Positions 34,913 to 43,225 of a stretch of 64,000 bases of DNA are shown here, in pieces. Every line of letters begins with the position of its first letter. The first letter of the stretch is position 1. The notes below the pieces were generated by a model, which was not told the origin of the DNA, made no database searches, and saw only the letters and a list, made by a program, of their open reading frames with translations. A program made the position numbers and the translations under genes. Source of the stretch: an uncultured Bacteroidales bacterium (GTDB lineage: Bacteria; Bacteroidota; Bacteroidia; Bacteroidales; UBA932); NCBI GenBank assembly GCA_944325495.1, contig CALVAD010000001.1, positions 62,001 to 126,000 on the forward strand, in the 5' to 3' direction.

Positions 34913-36276
34913 TGGAAATAACGGTCATCATACTCGCGGCGGTTGTCCTCGTGGCTCTGGCGGCTCTGGTCGTCTGTCTGCGCAGGATGTCCGCCATGAA
35001 TGCCGAGAAGACTGCGGCCGCGGAGGAGAAGGCGGCTCTCGCCAATGAGAACGCCGTGCTCGCGTCGCGGCTGAAGTCCCAGGAGGAGACTTTCAGGGCG
35101 TTGGAGGAGCAGAGGGAGGAGGCGAGGCTTCAGATAGACGAGGAGAGGAAGAAGGCCTTCGAGAGCCAGCGCAAGCAGATGGAGGAATCCTTCAGACTGC
35201 TCTCCGAACAGAACAGCGCGGGCCTGAGGCGCCAGAACGCCGAGTCCATCACGGAACTGCTCAAGCCTATCCAGGAGAAGTTCGGGGAATTCGACAGGAC
35301 CATCAGGACCGGACAGGAGAAAGCGGCCGCCCAGGAGGCCACGATGAAGCAGATGATCGCGTCCCTGATGGCGAAGTCCGAGAGCGTCGGGGACGAGGCG
35401 AGGAATCTTGCGAACGCCCTCGCCGGGCATTCCAAGGTGCAGGGAGACTTCGGCGAGATGCTTCTCGTGGACCTGCTCAAGGCGTCCGGACTTGAAGAAG
35501 GAGTGCATTTCTCCACGCAGAGCGTGATCCGGGATTCCTCCGGACATGAGGTCAGGAGCGAAAGCGGGTCGGCGATGATTCCCGACGTCATAGTCTACTA
35601 CCCCGACGACACCGAGCTCATAATAGACTCCAAGGTCAGTCTGACTGCGTATATGAACTATGTGAACGCCGAAGGCGTCGAGGACAGGAAACGCTGGGCG
35701 AGGGAGCATGTGGCGAGCGTGACCAGACATGTCGACGAACTCAAGACCAAGGACTACGCCTCGTATATCGACGACGGACGCAGGAAGGTGGACTATAATC
35801 TGATGTTCATCCCGATGGAGGGCGCCTTCCGCCTGATGCTCGAGGAGGCTCCGCTGCTGTGGCAGCGCGCCAAGGATGCGAAGGTGCTCATAGTCAGCCA
35901 GATGAACCTAATGATAGTCCTGAACATGATATTGATGAGCTGGAGGCAGCACGATCAGGAGAAGAACATACAGAAAGTGTATGCCACGGCCTCCGAGCTC
36001 ATGAGCCAGCTCAAGAACTGGATGGACTCGTTCGTGAGGCTCGGCGACTGTCTCGGGAAGGCCTCGGAGGCATATTCGGAGGCGAAGAAGAAGCTCGTGG
36101 ATTCCAATCAGTCCGTCATCCGGAAGATAGACAAGCTCGAGAAGCTGAAGATAGCCCCCCGACGTTCCGGAGGCCGCCTGAAGATAAGCGGCCGCATGAG
36201 CGGAGGTGCCGAATCCGTGATTCCGAAGGAGCTGGCCGACGGTCTGGACGATGAAAACGCGGAGGACGGCGAATGA
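34912..36276 (+). CDS. rmuC: DNA recombination protein RmuC
   Basis: 454 residues. An N-terminal membrane segment (ITVIILAAVVLVALAALVVCL) precedes a coiled coil rich in Ala, Glu and Arg to about residue 120, then the RmuC domain (GHSKVQGDFGEMLLVDLLKASGL, IPDVIVYYPDDTELIIDSKVSL, KDYASYIDDGRRKVDYNLMFIPMEGAF). RmuC limits rearrangements at inverted repeats and has a nuclease-like fold. It overlaps both neighbours by 1-4 bp, and the next two genes encode a recombination nuclease-helicase. Confidence 0.93.
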   Translation: MEITVIILAAVVLVALAALVVCLRRMSAMNAEKTAAAEEKAALANENAVLASRLKSQEETFRALEEQREEARLQIDEERKKAFESQRKQMEESFRLLSEQNSAGLRRQNAESITELLKPIQEKFGEFDRTIRTGQEKAAAQEATMKQMIASLMAKSESVGDEARNLANALAGHSKVQGDFGEMLLVDLLKASGLEEGVHFSTQSVIRDSSGHEVRSESGSAMIPDVIVYYPDDTELIIDSKVSLTAYMNYVNAEGVEDRKRWAREHVASVTRHVDELKTKDYASYIDDGRRKVDYNLMFIPMEGAFRLMLEEAPLLWQRAKDAKVLIVSQMNLMIVLNMILMSWRQHDQEKNIQKVYATASELMSQLKNWMDSFVRLGDCLGKASEAYSEAKKKLVDSNQSVIRKIDKLEKLKIAPRRSGGRLKISGRMSGGAESVIPKELADGLDDENAEDGE

Positions 36277-39116
36277 TTCCGTTTCTCCGACAGGTCGCCG
36301 CGCATTACAATTCTTCCGGACGGCTGGACGAGCACTGCTTCGTGTTTCCGAACAGGCGGTCCCTGGTGTTCTTCCGCAAATATCTGAGCGATTGCGTCAA
36401 GGCTTCCGGAGCGCCTGCCGTGCTGCCGGAGATGTTCACCATGAACGATTTCTTCTATCGTATCACGGGTGCGTCCCCCGCCGGGCAGGTTGCGTTGCTG
36501 CTGGAGCTGTATGACTGCTATAAGGTGTTGAACCCCGCGCATGAGACGCTGGACGAATTCATATTCTGGGGAGGGGTGCTGCTGTCCGACTTCAACGACA
36601 TCGACAAGTATCTCGTGAAACCGGAGGCGCTGTTCTCCAATGTGTCCGAGTTCCGCGGGATGCAGGACGGCTACGAATATCTGGATGAACGCCAGCTTGC
36701 CGCGATACGGCAGTTCATCTCCCATTTCAGGACGGGCGGGCGCTACAAGGACGAGTTCCGCAAGATATGGGACATCCTGCTGCCGCTCTACCGTTCGTTC
36801 AACGGGCGGCTGCGCTCCAGGGGACTCTCATACGAGGGGCAGGTCTACCGCGAACTGGCGGAGCGGCTGGATTCGGAATCCGCCGCGGACGTGCTCGGGC
36901 AGAGTTTTCCCGAAACACGGAAATTCGTGTTCGTGGGCCTGAACGCCCTCAACGAATGCGAGAAGCTGCTGATGCGCAGGCTCAGGAACGCCGGTATGGC
37001 AGAGTTCTGCTGGGACTGGAGCAGTTCCATGATAAAGGATGCGCACAACCGTTCGTCCTTCTTCATGGCGGCCAACGTGCAGGAGTTCCCGCAGGCCTTC
37101 ACTCCCGATCCCGATGGCCTTCCGGAGCCGCAGGTGAACGTGCTCAGCGTGCCTTCGGCGGCCGGACAGGCGAAACAGCTTCCGGCGATTCTCGGGGAGA
37201 TGGGCGCGCACGGGATAGAGACCGCCGTGGTGCTGCCGGACGAGGCCTTGCTGGCGCCGGTGCTGAATTCCATCCCGCCGGATATCTCCGACATCAACGT
37301 GACCATGGGATGTCCGATGAAGTCCGGCGGGCTGTGGTCGCTTATGAACGATACGGCGGCGCTTCAGATGCATCTGCGCGAGAAGGACGGAAAATGGTAC
37401 TTCTACCGGGAGACGGTGTGGTCCGTGTTCGCCGGCAGCGTCTTCAGCGCGGCGATGACCGAGGAGGACAGGGAGGCGGCAGCCGCCGTCCGCAGGGATG
37501 CCGGATACTATATCGGCGAGGAACGGCTCGCTTCGACCCCGCTTTTCCGCAGCGTGTTCCGTGCCGTGGCGAAGGCTCCGTCCGTGGCGGACGCGGATGC
37601 GGTGACCGCCCTCCAGGACTATCAGCTCGAAATTATCGCCACGCTCGCCGGCCGTCTCAGGGAGAATGAGGACATGGCGCTGGAGCTGGATTTCGCCAGG
37701 GAATACCACCGTCTCCTGACCGGGCTCCGCCCGTTCCGGCTCGAACTCCTCCCGGCCAGCTGGTTCCGCCTTCTGGGCAGCCTGGCCTCCGGAATCGCCG
37801 TGCCTTTCGAAGGGGAGCCGCTGAAAGGCCTGCAGATAATGGGGCCGCTTGAGACGAGGGCTCTGGATTTCGACAATCTCGTGATACTCAGCTGCAACGA
37901 AGGCAGCTTCCCGCGGCGCAGCGTCGCGTCGTCATTCATCCCTCCCGAACTGCGCCGCGGCTTCGGGCTGCCGACCTACGAATACCAGGACGCCGTGTGG
38001 GCGTATTATTTCTACCGCATGATCCAGAGGGCGCGCAAAGTGTGGCTGGTCTTCGATTCGCGCACCGAAGGGGTCAGCAGCGGGGAGGAGAGCCGCTACA
38101 TCAAGCAGCTGGAGATGCTTTTCGGCGTCAGGACGAAGCGTATGGTGGCCAAGGCGCCCATAAGCGGCTCCGACACCGCCGCGGCTATCGAGAAGACGGA
38201 GGACGATGTCCTCAGGCTGCGCGGAGCGAGGCTGTCGGCCTCCACGCTCAAGGACTACCTGAACTGCCAGGCGAAGTTCTACTATCACTGCGTGAAGGGG
38301 CTGACGAAGCCCGATGAGGTCGAGGACTCCCTTGACGCGGGGCAGACGGGCTCGGTTTTCCATCAGGCCATGCAAGAGCTGTACACCGTTCCGGACGGCC
38401 TGCTGACCAAGGCGTATCTTAAATCGCTGCTCGCCGGTTCCGCCGTCAAGGAAAAGGTCCGCGGAATTGTCATGGACAAGCTCCACAGCTTCGAGGTCGC
38501 CGGCAAGAACCTGATCTACGAGGACATGATATGCCGCTATGTCAGGCAGGTGATAAGGCGCGACATCGAACTGCTGGACTCCCTGGGCAAGGACAGTCTG
38601 CGCATTCTCGGCCTGGAGCACAAGCGCAGCATGAAACTGGGCGGATTCAGCCTGATAGGCTACATCGACAGGCTCGACAGCCTGACCCCGGGGGAGATAC
38701 GCATCGTCGACTACAAGACCGGAAGGGTCACTGACGACGATTTCATGATAACCGAAGACAATGCGGAGGACATAGTGGGGAAACTTTTCGGACCCGACAA
38801 CAGGAAGCGTCCCAACATCGCGCTTCAGCTCTATCTCTACGACAGGCTGCTCCTGGAGGGGAGCCCGGCCGGAGGCGTCGGGATCACCGCGGAGGCGGCG
38901 GCAGGAAAGAACATCGTGAACTCCATCTACCAGACGCAGCGTCTTTTCGTGAATCCGGTGGAGAACGTCAGGCTCAATCCCGTCTTCAACTCGCTCATGT
39001 CGGAGCGTCTGCTGGCGCTGCTTGACGAAATGGCCGACACTTCGCTGCCTTTCAGGCGGACGGAAGATACCGACACCTGCAAGTATTGTGATTTCAAAAC
39101 CATCTGCGGACGATGA
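36273..39116 (+). CDS. AddB-like PD-(D/E)XK nuclease/inactive helicase subunit
   Basis: 947 residues. The N-terminal region is helicase-like without a functional Walker A. The C-terminal nuclease is visible as GEIRIVDYKTGRV with the preceding LIGYIDRLD (about residues 800-825), and the final CKYCDFKTICGR supplies cysteines of an iron-sulfur cluster as in AddB. With the following AddA-like subunit it would resect double-strand breaks. Both start and stop use ATGA overlaps. Confidence 0.82.
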   Translation: MIPFLRQVAAHYNSSGRLDEHCFVFPNRRSLVFFRKYLSDCVKASGAPAVLPEMFTMNDFFYRITGASPAGQVALLLELYDCYKVLNPAHETLDEFIFWGGVLLSDFNDIDKYLVKPEALFSNVSEFRGMQDGYEYLDERQLAAIRQFISHFRTGGRYKDEFRKIWDILLPLYRSFNGRLRSRGLSYEGQVYRELAERLDSESAADVLGQSFPETRKFVFVGLNALNECEKLLMRRLRNAGMAEFCWDWSSSMIKDAHNRSSFFMAANVQEFPQAFTPDPDGLPEPQVNVLSVPSAAGQAKQLPAILGEMGAHGIETAVVLPDEALLAPVLNSIPPDISDINVTMGCPMKSGGLWSLMNDTAALQMHLREKDGKWYFYRETVWSVFAGSVFSAAMTEEDREAAAAVRRDAGYYIGEERLASTPLFRSVFRAVAKAPSVADADAVTALQDYQLEIIATLAGRLRENEDMALELDFAREYHRLLTGLRPFRLELLPASWFRLLGSLASGIAVPFEGEPLKGLQIMGPLETRALDFDNLVILSCNEGSFPRRSVASSFIPPELRRGFGLPTYEYQDAVWAYYFYRMIQRARKVWLVFDSRTEGVSSGEESRYIKQLEMLFGVRTKRMVAKAPISGSDTAAAIEKTEDDVLRLRGARLSASTLKDYLNCQAKFYYHCVKGLTKPDEVEDSLDAGQTGSVFHQAMQELYTVPDGLLTKAYLKSLLAGSAVKEKVRGIVMDKLHSFEVAGKNLIYEDMICRYVRQVIRRDIELLDSLGKDSLRILGLEHKRSMKLGGFSLIGYIDRLDSLTPGEIRIVDYKTGRVTDDDFMITEDNAEDIVGKLFGPDNRKRPNIALQLYLYDRLLLEGSPAGGVGITAEAAAGKNIVNSIYQTQRLFVNPVENVRLNPVFNSLMSERLLALLDEMADTSLPFRRTEDTDTCKYCDFKTICGR

Positions 39117-41887
39117 AGATACTCAAGGCAAGCGCAGGTTCGGGGAAGACTTTCAATCTTTCCAAGACCTATCTGGAACTGCTTCTCGGCAGCTCCGATC
39201 CCCGCCGCTACCGCCACATACTCGCCGTGACCTTCACGAACAAGGCCACGGCGGAGATGAAGAACCGCATCCTGGGCGATCTCTGCCGCCGTTCGGCTTC
39301 GGACCCCCGCGCCAGGGAGATCCTCCAGAATCTGCTGCACGACTACGGGGCCTTTTCCGTGAGCACCATAGACAGGTTCTTCCAGCAGGCCCTCAAGGCC
39401 TTTTCCCGGGAGATAGGGCAGTTCGCCGACTATCAGATAGAGCTCGACAGGAAATCCCTGATCCGCGAGGCCATGGACAGGATACTCGACTCCCTGACCG
39501 AGGACAAGGAGGACATAATCCGCTGGATCGACGCCAATGTCAGCGAAAGGCTCGGACAGGGCGAGAAGCTCAGGATAGAGGACAGCCTCTACGAGACCGG
39601 CTTCCTGCTCAAGTCGGAGGAGCACAGGGAACTTGCGGAGCGCTACGGAATCGACGACCTCGAGGCCTTCGGCAAGGAGAGACTGGCGGAGGTGAGAAAG
39701 GTCTGCGGCGAAATCATGCGCGGCTTCGAAGCGTCGGTCGCCCGTTTCGGAATGACAGCCCGTCCCGGGGAGATGATAAGTTTCGAGGGGCGCAAGAGGC
39801 TGCTCAAGAACAATCCGGAGCTTGAGGAGATAAAGGAAAGCCTCTATCCGGCCTATCAGACGGCGTTCATCATCGACAAGCTTATATTCAGCCTCGGGCT
39901 GGCCGGAGAGTTCTACCGCGAGTTCGACGCTCTGCTCAAGGAGAAGAACGTGATGAGCCTCGACGAGTCCAACACCATACTCAGGGACATAATCAACGGC
40001 TCCGACGCCCCTTTCGTGTACGAGAAACTCGGAGTCCGCTACGAGAGTTTCCTGCTGGACGAGTTCCAGGACACCTCGAACATACAGTGGGAGAATTTCC
40101 TGCCTCTCCTCAGGGAGAGCGAGTCCCGCGGAGGCGGCACCCTGATAGTCGGGGATGTCAAGCAGAGCATCTATCGCTTCCGGAATTCCGACTGGCGGCT
40201 TCTCGGCAGCAAGGTCACGGAGCTTTTTCCTGACGCCAGGGTCGAGACCCTGAAATACAACTGGCGCAGCTGCCGGACCATAGTCTCGTTCAACAACCGC
40301 TTCTTCAGCGCCGCCGCGTCCGAGTTCGGCCTCACGGACATCTACGCCGACGTGGAACAGCTGCCGCAGAGCAGGGACGAACAGCCCGGCTTCGTGAGAA
40401 TCTCGTTCTGCGACGAGCAGCTTGAGGCTGTCTACGCCTCGATATGCAGGGCGCTTTCGGAAGGGGCCGGCCCCGGAGATATCGCCGTGCTCGTCCGCGG
40501 ACGCCAGCAGGGGTCCGACATAGCCTCGTATCTGATCGGCAGGGGAGTCCCGGTCATATCGGACGACTCCCTGAGCGTCAGGTCCTCGCTGACCGTCCGC
40601 CGTCTCGTCGCGCTCATGACGGCATACGACAATCCCGACGACGTCATCAGCCGCTTCGTGGCGGATTCTCTGAATGTCAGTTTCGGCGGCGGCTGCCATT
40701 CGCTCGTGGACTTCTGCGAGAAGCTGCTGCGTTCGCTTCAGGCCTCCGCCCCGGAGACTTTCGAGGGCGAGACCCTTTTCATACAGGCCATGATGGACGA
40801 CGTGCTGAAATGGACTTCGGTCTATGGCAACAATCTGCGCGGCTGGCTCAGGCACTGGGAGGAGACGGATCTCCAGATAAGTTCGCCCGACGACGCGTCC
40901 GCGGTGCGCATCATGACCATACACAAGGCCAAGGGGCTGGAATTCCCGTATGTCATCTTCCCTTTTGCCGACAAGGTCAATCTCTATAAGCCGGATGTCC
41001 GCTGGTGCCGCTTGGACATGGGCGCGGACAGCCGGGCCTCGGTGCTGAACGGCATATATCCCGTCTATCTCAAGAAGGACACGGAGTCCAGCGGTTTCGC
41101 CGCGGCCTATTCCGAAGAAAGGCGGCTTCAGCTTGTCGACAATATGAACATTTTCTATGTCGCGCTCACGAGAGCGGTCAGGAGCCTGCACATAATCGCG
41201 GCTTCTCCTTCGAAGACGCTCCGGCAGCGGGTCGCAGGCGGCGGTGGCGGCGAATATGCGCGCATCTCGGATTTCCTGTATGCCTTTGCGGGCGGCAATG
41301 ACGAATGCAGTTTCGGCGAGCCTTACGATTTCACCCGCATGGACCACCGCGGAGGCGGGGATACGGCCGATTTCGCTGCGACCTGGCCTTCGTTCCCGCT
41401 TGGCGGGAGGCTGGCCCCTTCCGCCGGAGCCCTGGATTTCTTCGGCGAGGAAGGCGAGGCTGCCGTGTCGCCGAGGGTGAACGGCATAGTCCTGCATGAC
41501 ATACTGTCCCATGTGAATTCGGTTTCCGACGTGGCGGCTGCTGTCGCGGCTGCGCTTTCGGACGGGCGGCTCGGTCCCGAAGCCGCCGGAGCTGCGCGGA
41601 ATCTGCTCGAATCCAGGGTGGCAGCCCACGGGGAATGGTTTCCCGGAGACGGAGCGAAGGCGTACCGCGAACGCGGGGTAATAGCCCCGGACGGCAGGGA
41701 ATACCGCCCCGACAGGGTGGTTTTCACCGAAGACGGCGTCGTGATAATAGATTTCAAGTTCGGGCGCGAGGAGCGCGCGCATGTCTCCCAGGTGCGCGGC
41801 TACGCATCGCTGTATTCCGGGCTCGGCTTCAGGGTCAAGGAGGCCGTCGTGTGGTATGTGGTTGAAGACAAATGTGTTTCTATATGA
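39113..41887 (+). CDS. AddA-like UvrD/Rep helicase-nuclease
   Basis: 924 residues. Walker A LKASAGSGKTFNLSK (about 3-17), motif Ia FTNKATAEMKNRI, Walker B FLLDEFQDTSNIQW (about 316), motif III GDVKQSIYRFRNSDW, motif V MTIHKAKGLEFPYVI and motif VI FYVALTRAVRSLHII are all present. The C-terminus has a RecB-type nuclease motif, VVIIDFKFGREE then HVSQVRGYA. This is the active motor of the AddAB-type end-resection complex. Confidence 0.9.
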   Translation: MKILKASAGSGKTFNLSKTYLELLLGSSDPRRYRHILAVTFTNKATAEMKNRILGDLCRRSASDPRAREILQNLLHDYGAFSVSTIDRFFQQALKAFSREIGQFADYQIELDRKSLIREAMDRILDSLTEDKEDIIRWIDANVSERLGQGEKLRIEDSLYETGFLLKSEEHRELAERYGIDDLEAFGKERLAEVRKVCGEIMRGFEASVARFGMTARPGEMISFEGRKRLLKNNPELEEIKESLYPAYQTAFIIDKLIFSLGLAGEFYREFDALLKEKNVMSLDESNTILRDIINGSDAPFVYEKLGVRYESFLLDEFQDTSNIQWENFLPLLRESESRGGGTLIVGDVKQSIYRFRNSDWRLLGSKVTELFPDARVETLKYNWRSCRTIVSFNNRFFSAAASEFGLTDIYADVEQLPQSRDEQPGFVRISFCDEQLEAVYASICRALSEGAGPGDIAVLVRGRQQGSDIASYLIGRGVPVISDDSLSVRSSLTVRRLVALMTAYDNPDDVISRFVADSLNVSFGGGCHSLVDFCEKLLRSLQASAPETFEGETLFIQAMMDDVLKWTSVYGNNLRGWLRHWEETDLQISSPDDASAVRIMTIHKAKGLEFPYVIFPFADKVNLYKPDVRWCRLDMGADSRASVLNGIYPVYLKKDTESSGFAAAYSEERRLQLVDNMNIFYVALTRAVRSLHIIAASPSKTLRQRVAGGGGGEYARISDFLYAFAGGNDECSFGEPYDFTRMDHRGGGDTADFAATWPSFPLGGRLAPSAGALDFFGEEGEAAVSPRVNGIVLHDILSHVNSVSDVAAAVAAALSDGRLGPEAAGAARNLLESRVAAHGEWFPGDGAKAYRERGVIAPDGREYRPDRVVFTEDGVVIIDFKFGREERAHVSQVRGYASLYSGLGFRVKEAVVWYVVEDKCVSI

Positions 41888-42759
41888 TGAAAAGATTTCT
41901 GCTTGCTTCCGTCCTGCTGGGTGTCCTGTGTCCCTGCTTGCCGGCCCAGTCCCTCTATGAATCCGGGGAGTTGCACAAGAAGGCCCCGGCGGTGCCGGCC
42001 TATGTGGTCTTTGCGGGGGATACCGTGCGTTTCGACCGCCAGGATTTCCACGAGCGGCTGGACAGGGAACTGATTTCCTTTACCTACATGCATACGAACA
42101 CCACCCTGATGCTCAAGCGCTCCGCCAGGTATTTCTCCATTGTCACCCCGCTGCTGAGGCAGGAGGGGATTCCGGAGGATTTCAAGTACCTGATGGCCAT
42201 AGAGAGCAACCTCGACCCAAAGGCGCGTTCGGCGGCCGGAGCGGCGGGGCTCTGGCAGATAATGAAGTCGACCGCTCAGTCCCACGGTCTGGAGGTGAAT
42301 TCGGAGGTGGACGAGCGTTACAATGTGGTCAAGGCGACCGTGGCGGCCTGTGAATATTTCAAGGAGGCTTATGCGAAGTTCGGCGACTGGATCACCGTGG
42401 CGGCGAGCTACAATGCCGGGCAGAACGGCATAGAGCGGAGGCTGGAACATCAGAAGCAGGATTCGGCCCTGAATCTCTGGATGGCCGAGGAGACCTCGCG
42501 CTATATATTCAGGCTGCTGGCGGTGAAGATGCTGTTCGCCGATCCTCAGGCTTTCGGCTTCGACGTCACCGTCCCGGACATGTATCCGCAGATTCCGGCG
42601 CGCAGGACCGTGACCGTGAGCGGGCCCGTGCCGAGCCTCGTGGATTTCGCCGCTGAGAACGGAGTGACGTATGCGGCTCTCAAGGAGGCCAACCTCTGGC
42701 TGCGCAGCGACAAGCTCACCAACAAGTCGGGCAGGACCTACAGCATTTCGATTCCATAG
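41884..42759 (+). CDS. Lytic transglycosylase (SLT domain, MltD-like)
   Basis: About 291 residues from ATG 41884 (ATG 41887 also possible), overlapping the addA stop by 4 bp. A signal peptide ends near LPAQS. The SLT domain spans about residues 95-210, with the catalytic Glu in LMAIESNLDPKA and the signatures AAGLWQIM and AASYNAGQNGI. The C-terminal segment (LVDFAAENGVTYAALKEAN) looks like one degenerate LysM repeat. It cleaves peptidoglycan with 1,6-anhydro ends. Confidence 0.88.
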   Translation: MMKRFLLASVLLGVLCPCLPAQSLYESGELHKKAPAVPAYVVFAGDTVRFDRQDFHERLDRELISFTYMHTNTTLMLKRSARYFSIVTPLLRQEGIPEDFKYLMAIESNLDPKARSAAGAAGLWQIMKSTAQSHGLEVNSEVDERYNVVKATVAACEYFKEAYAKFGDWITVAASYNAGQNGIERRLEHQKQDSALNLWMAEETSRYIFRLLAVKMLFADPQAFGFDVTVPDMYPQIPARRTVTVSGPVPSLVDFAAENGVTYAALKEANLWLRSDKLTNKSGRTYSISIP

Positions 42760-42775
42760 GCCGGCAGCCGGGCTT

Positions 42776-43225
42776 CTACAGGCCCCTGAGGTCGGTTATC
42801 ACCCATGTCGAGTCGAGAGCCGAGACGTCGAAGCGGAACACCGCCGGGTCGGACGGTTCGGAATATTCTATGTCCGAGAGCTTGAGATTGGTCACCGAAT
42901 CCCGGTAGAGCAGGACCTCCGCTATGCCTCTGGCGTCCTCGACGTAGACTTCCCTGTTGTCCGGGTCGACCGTCCATCTCGTGCCGCCGTTGCAGTAGAT
43001 GCGCATGCCGTAGCCTTCGGCGTAGTAGCAGTCGCCCTGGACCACGAGCCTGCCGCGGATTCTGACAGGAGAAAGCTCGGAGATCGAGCAGGCGTAGTTC
43101 ATAGTCACGCGCTGCGTCTCGGCCCGGGTGAGAATCTCGTCGATTCCGGCTTCCTGGGCCGCATTGTCCGTGACGGGAGCTGCCAGGCAGAAGAGCATGA
43201 GGGCTATGGCGAGCGGACTTTTCAT
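42776..43225 (-). CDS. LolA-like periplasmic protein
   Basis: 149 residues with a signal peptide (MKSPLAIALMLFCLAAP). The half-barrel pattern RIRGRLVVQGDCYYAEGYGMRIYCNGGTRW and NREVYVED fits the LolA-like fold that carries lipoproteins or lipids through the periplasm. In Bacteroidetes a LolA-like gene often follows ftsK, as here with a 4-bp overlap. Shorter than E. coli LolA (about 200), so true lipoprotein carriage is not certain. Confidence 0.7.
   Translation of the reverse strand: MKSPLAIALMLFCLAAPVTDNAAQEAGIDEILTRAETQRVTMNYACSISELSPVRIRGRLVVQGDCYYAEGYGMRIYCNGGTRWTVDPDNREVYVEDARGIAEVLLYRDSVTNLKLSDIEYSEPSDPAVFRFDVSALDSTWVITDLRGL

Noticed and set aside
38927..41782. 951-codon open frame on the minus strand
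   Set aside because: Antisense to the addA-like helicase, whose seven motifs are intact on the other strand.
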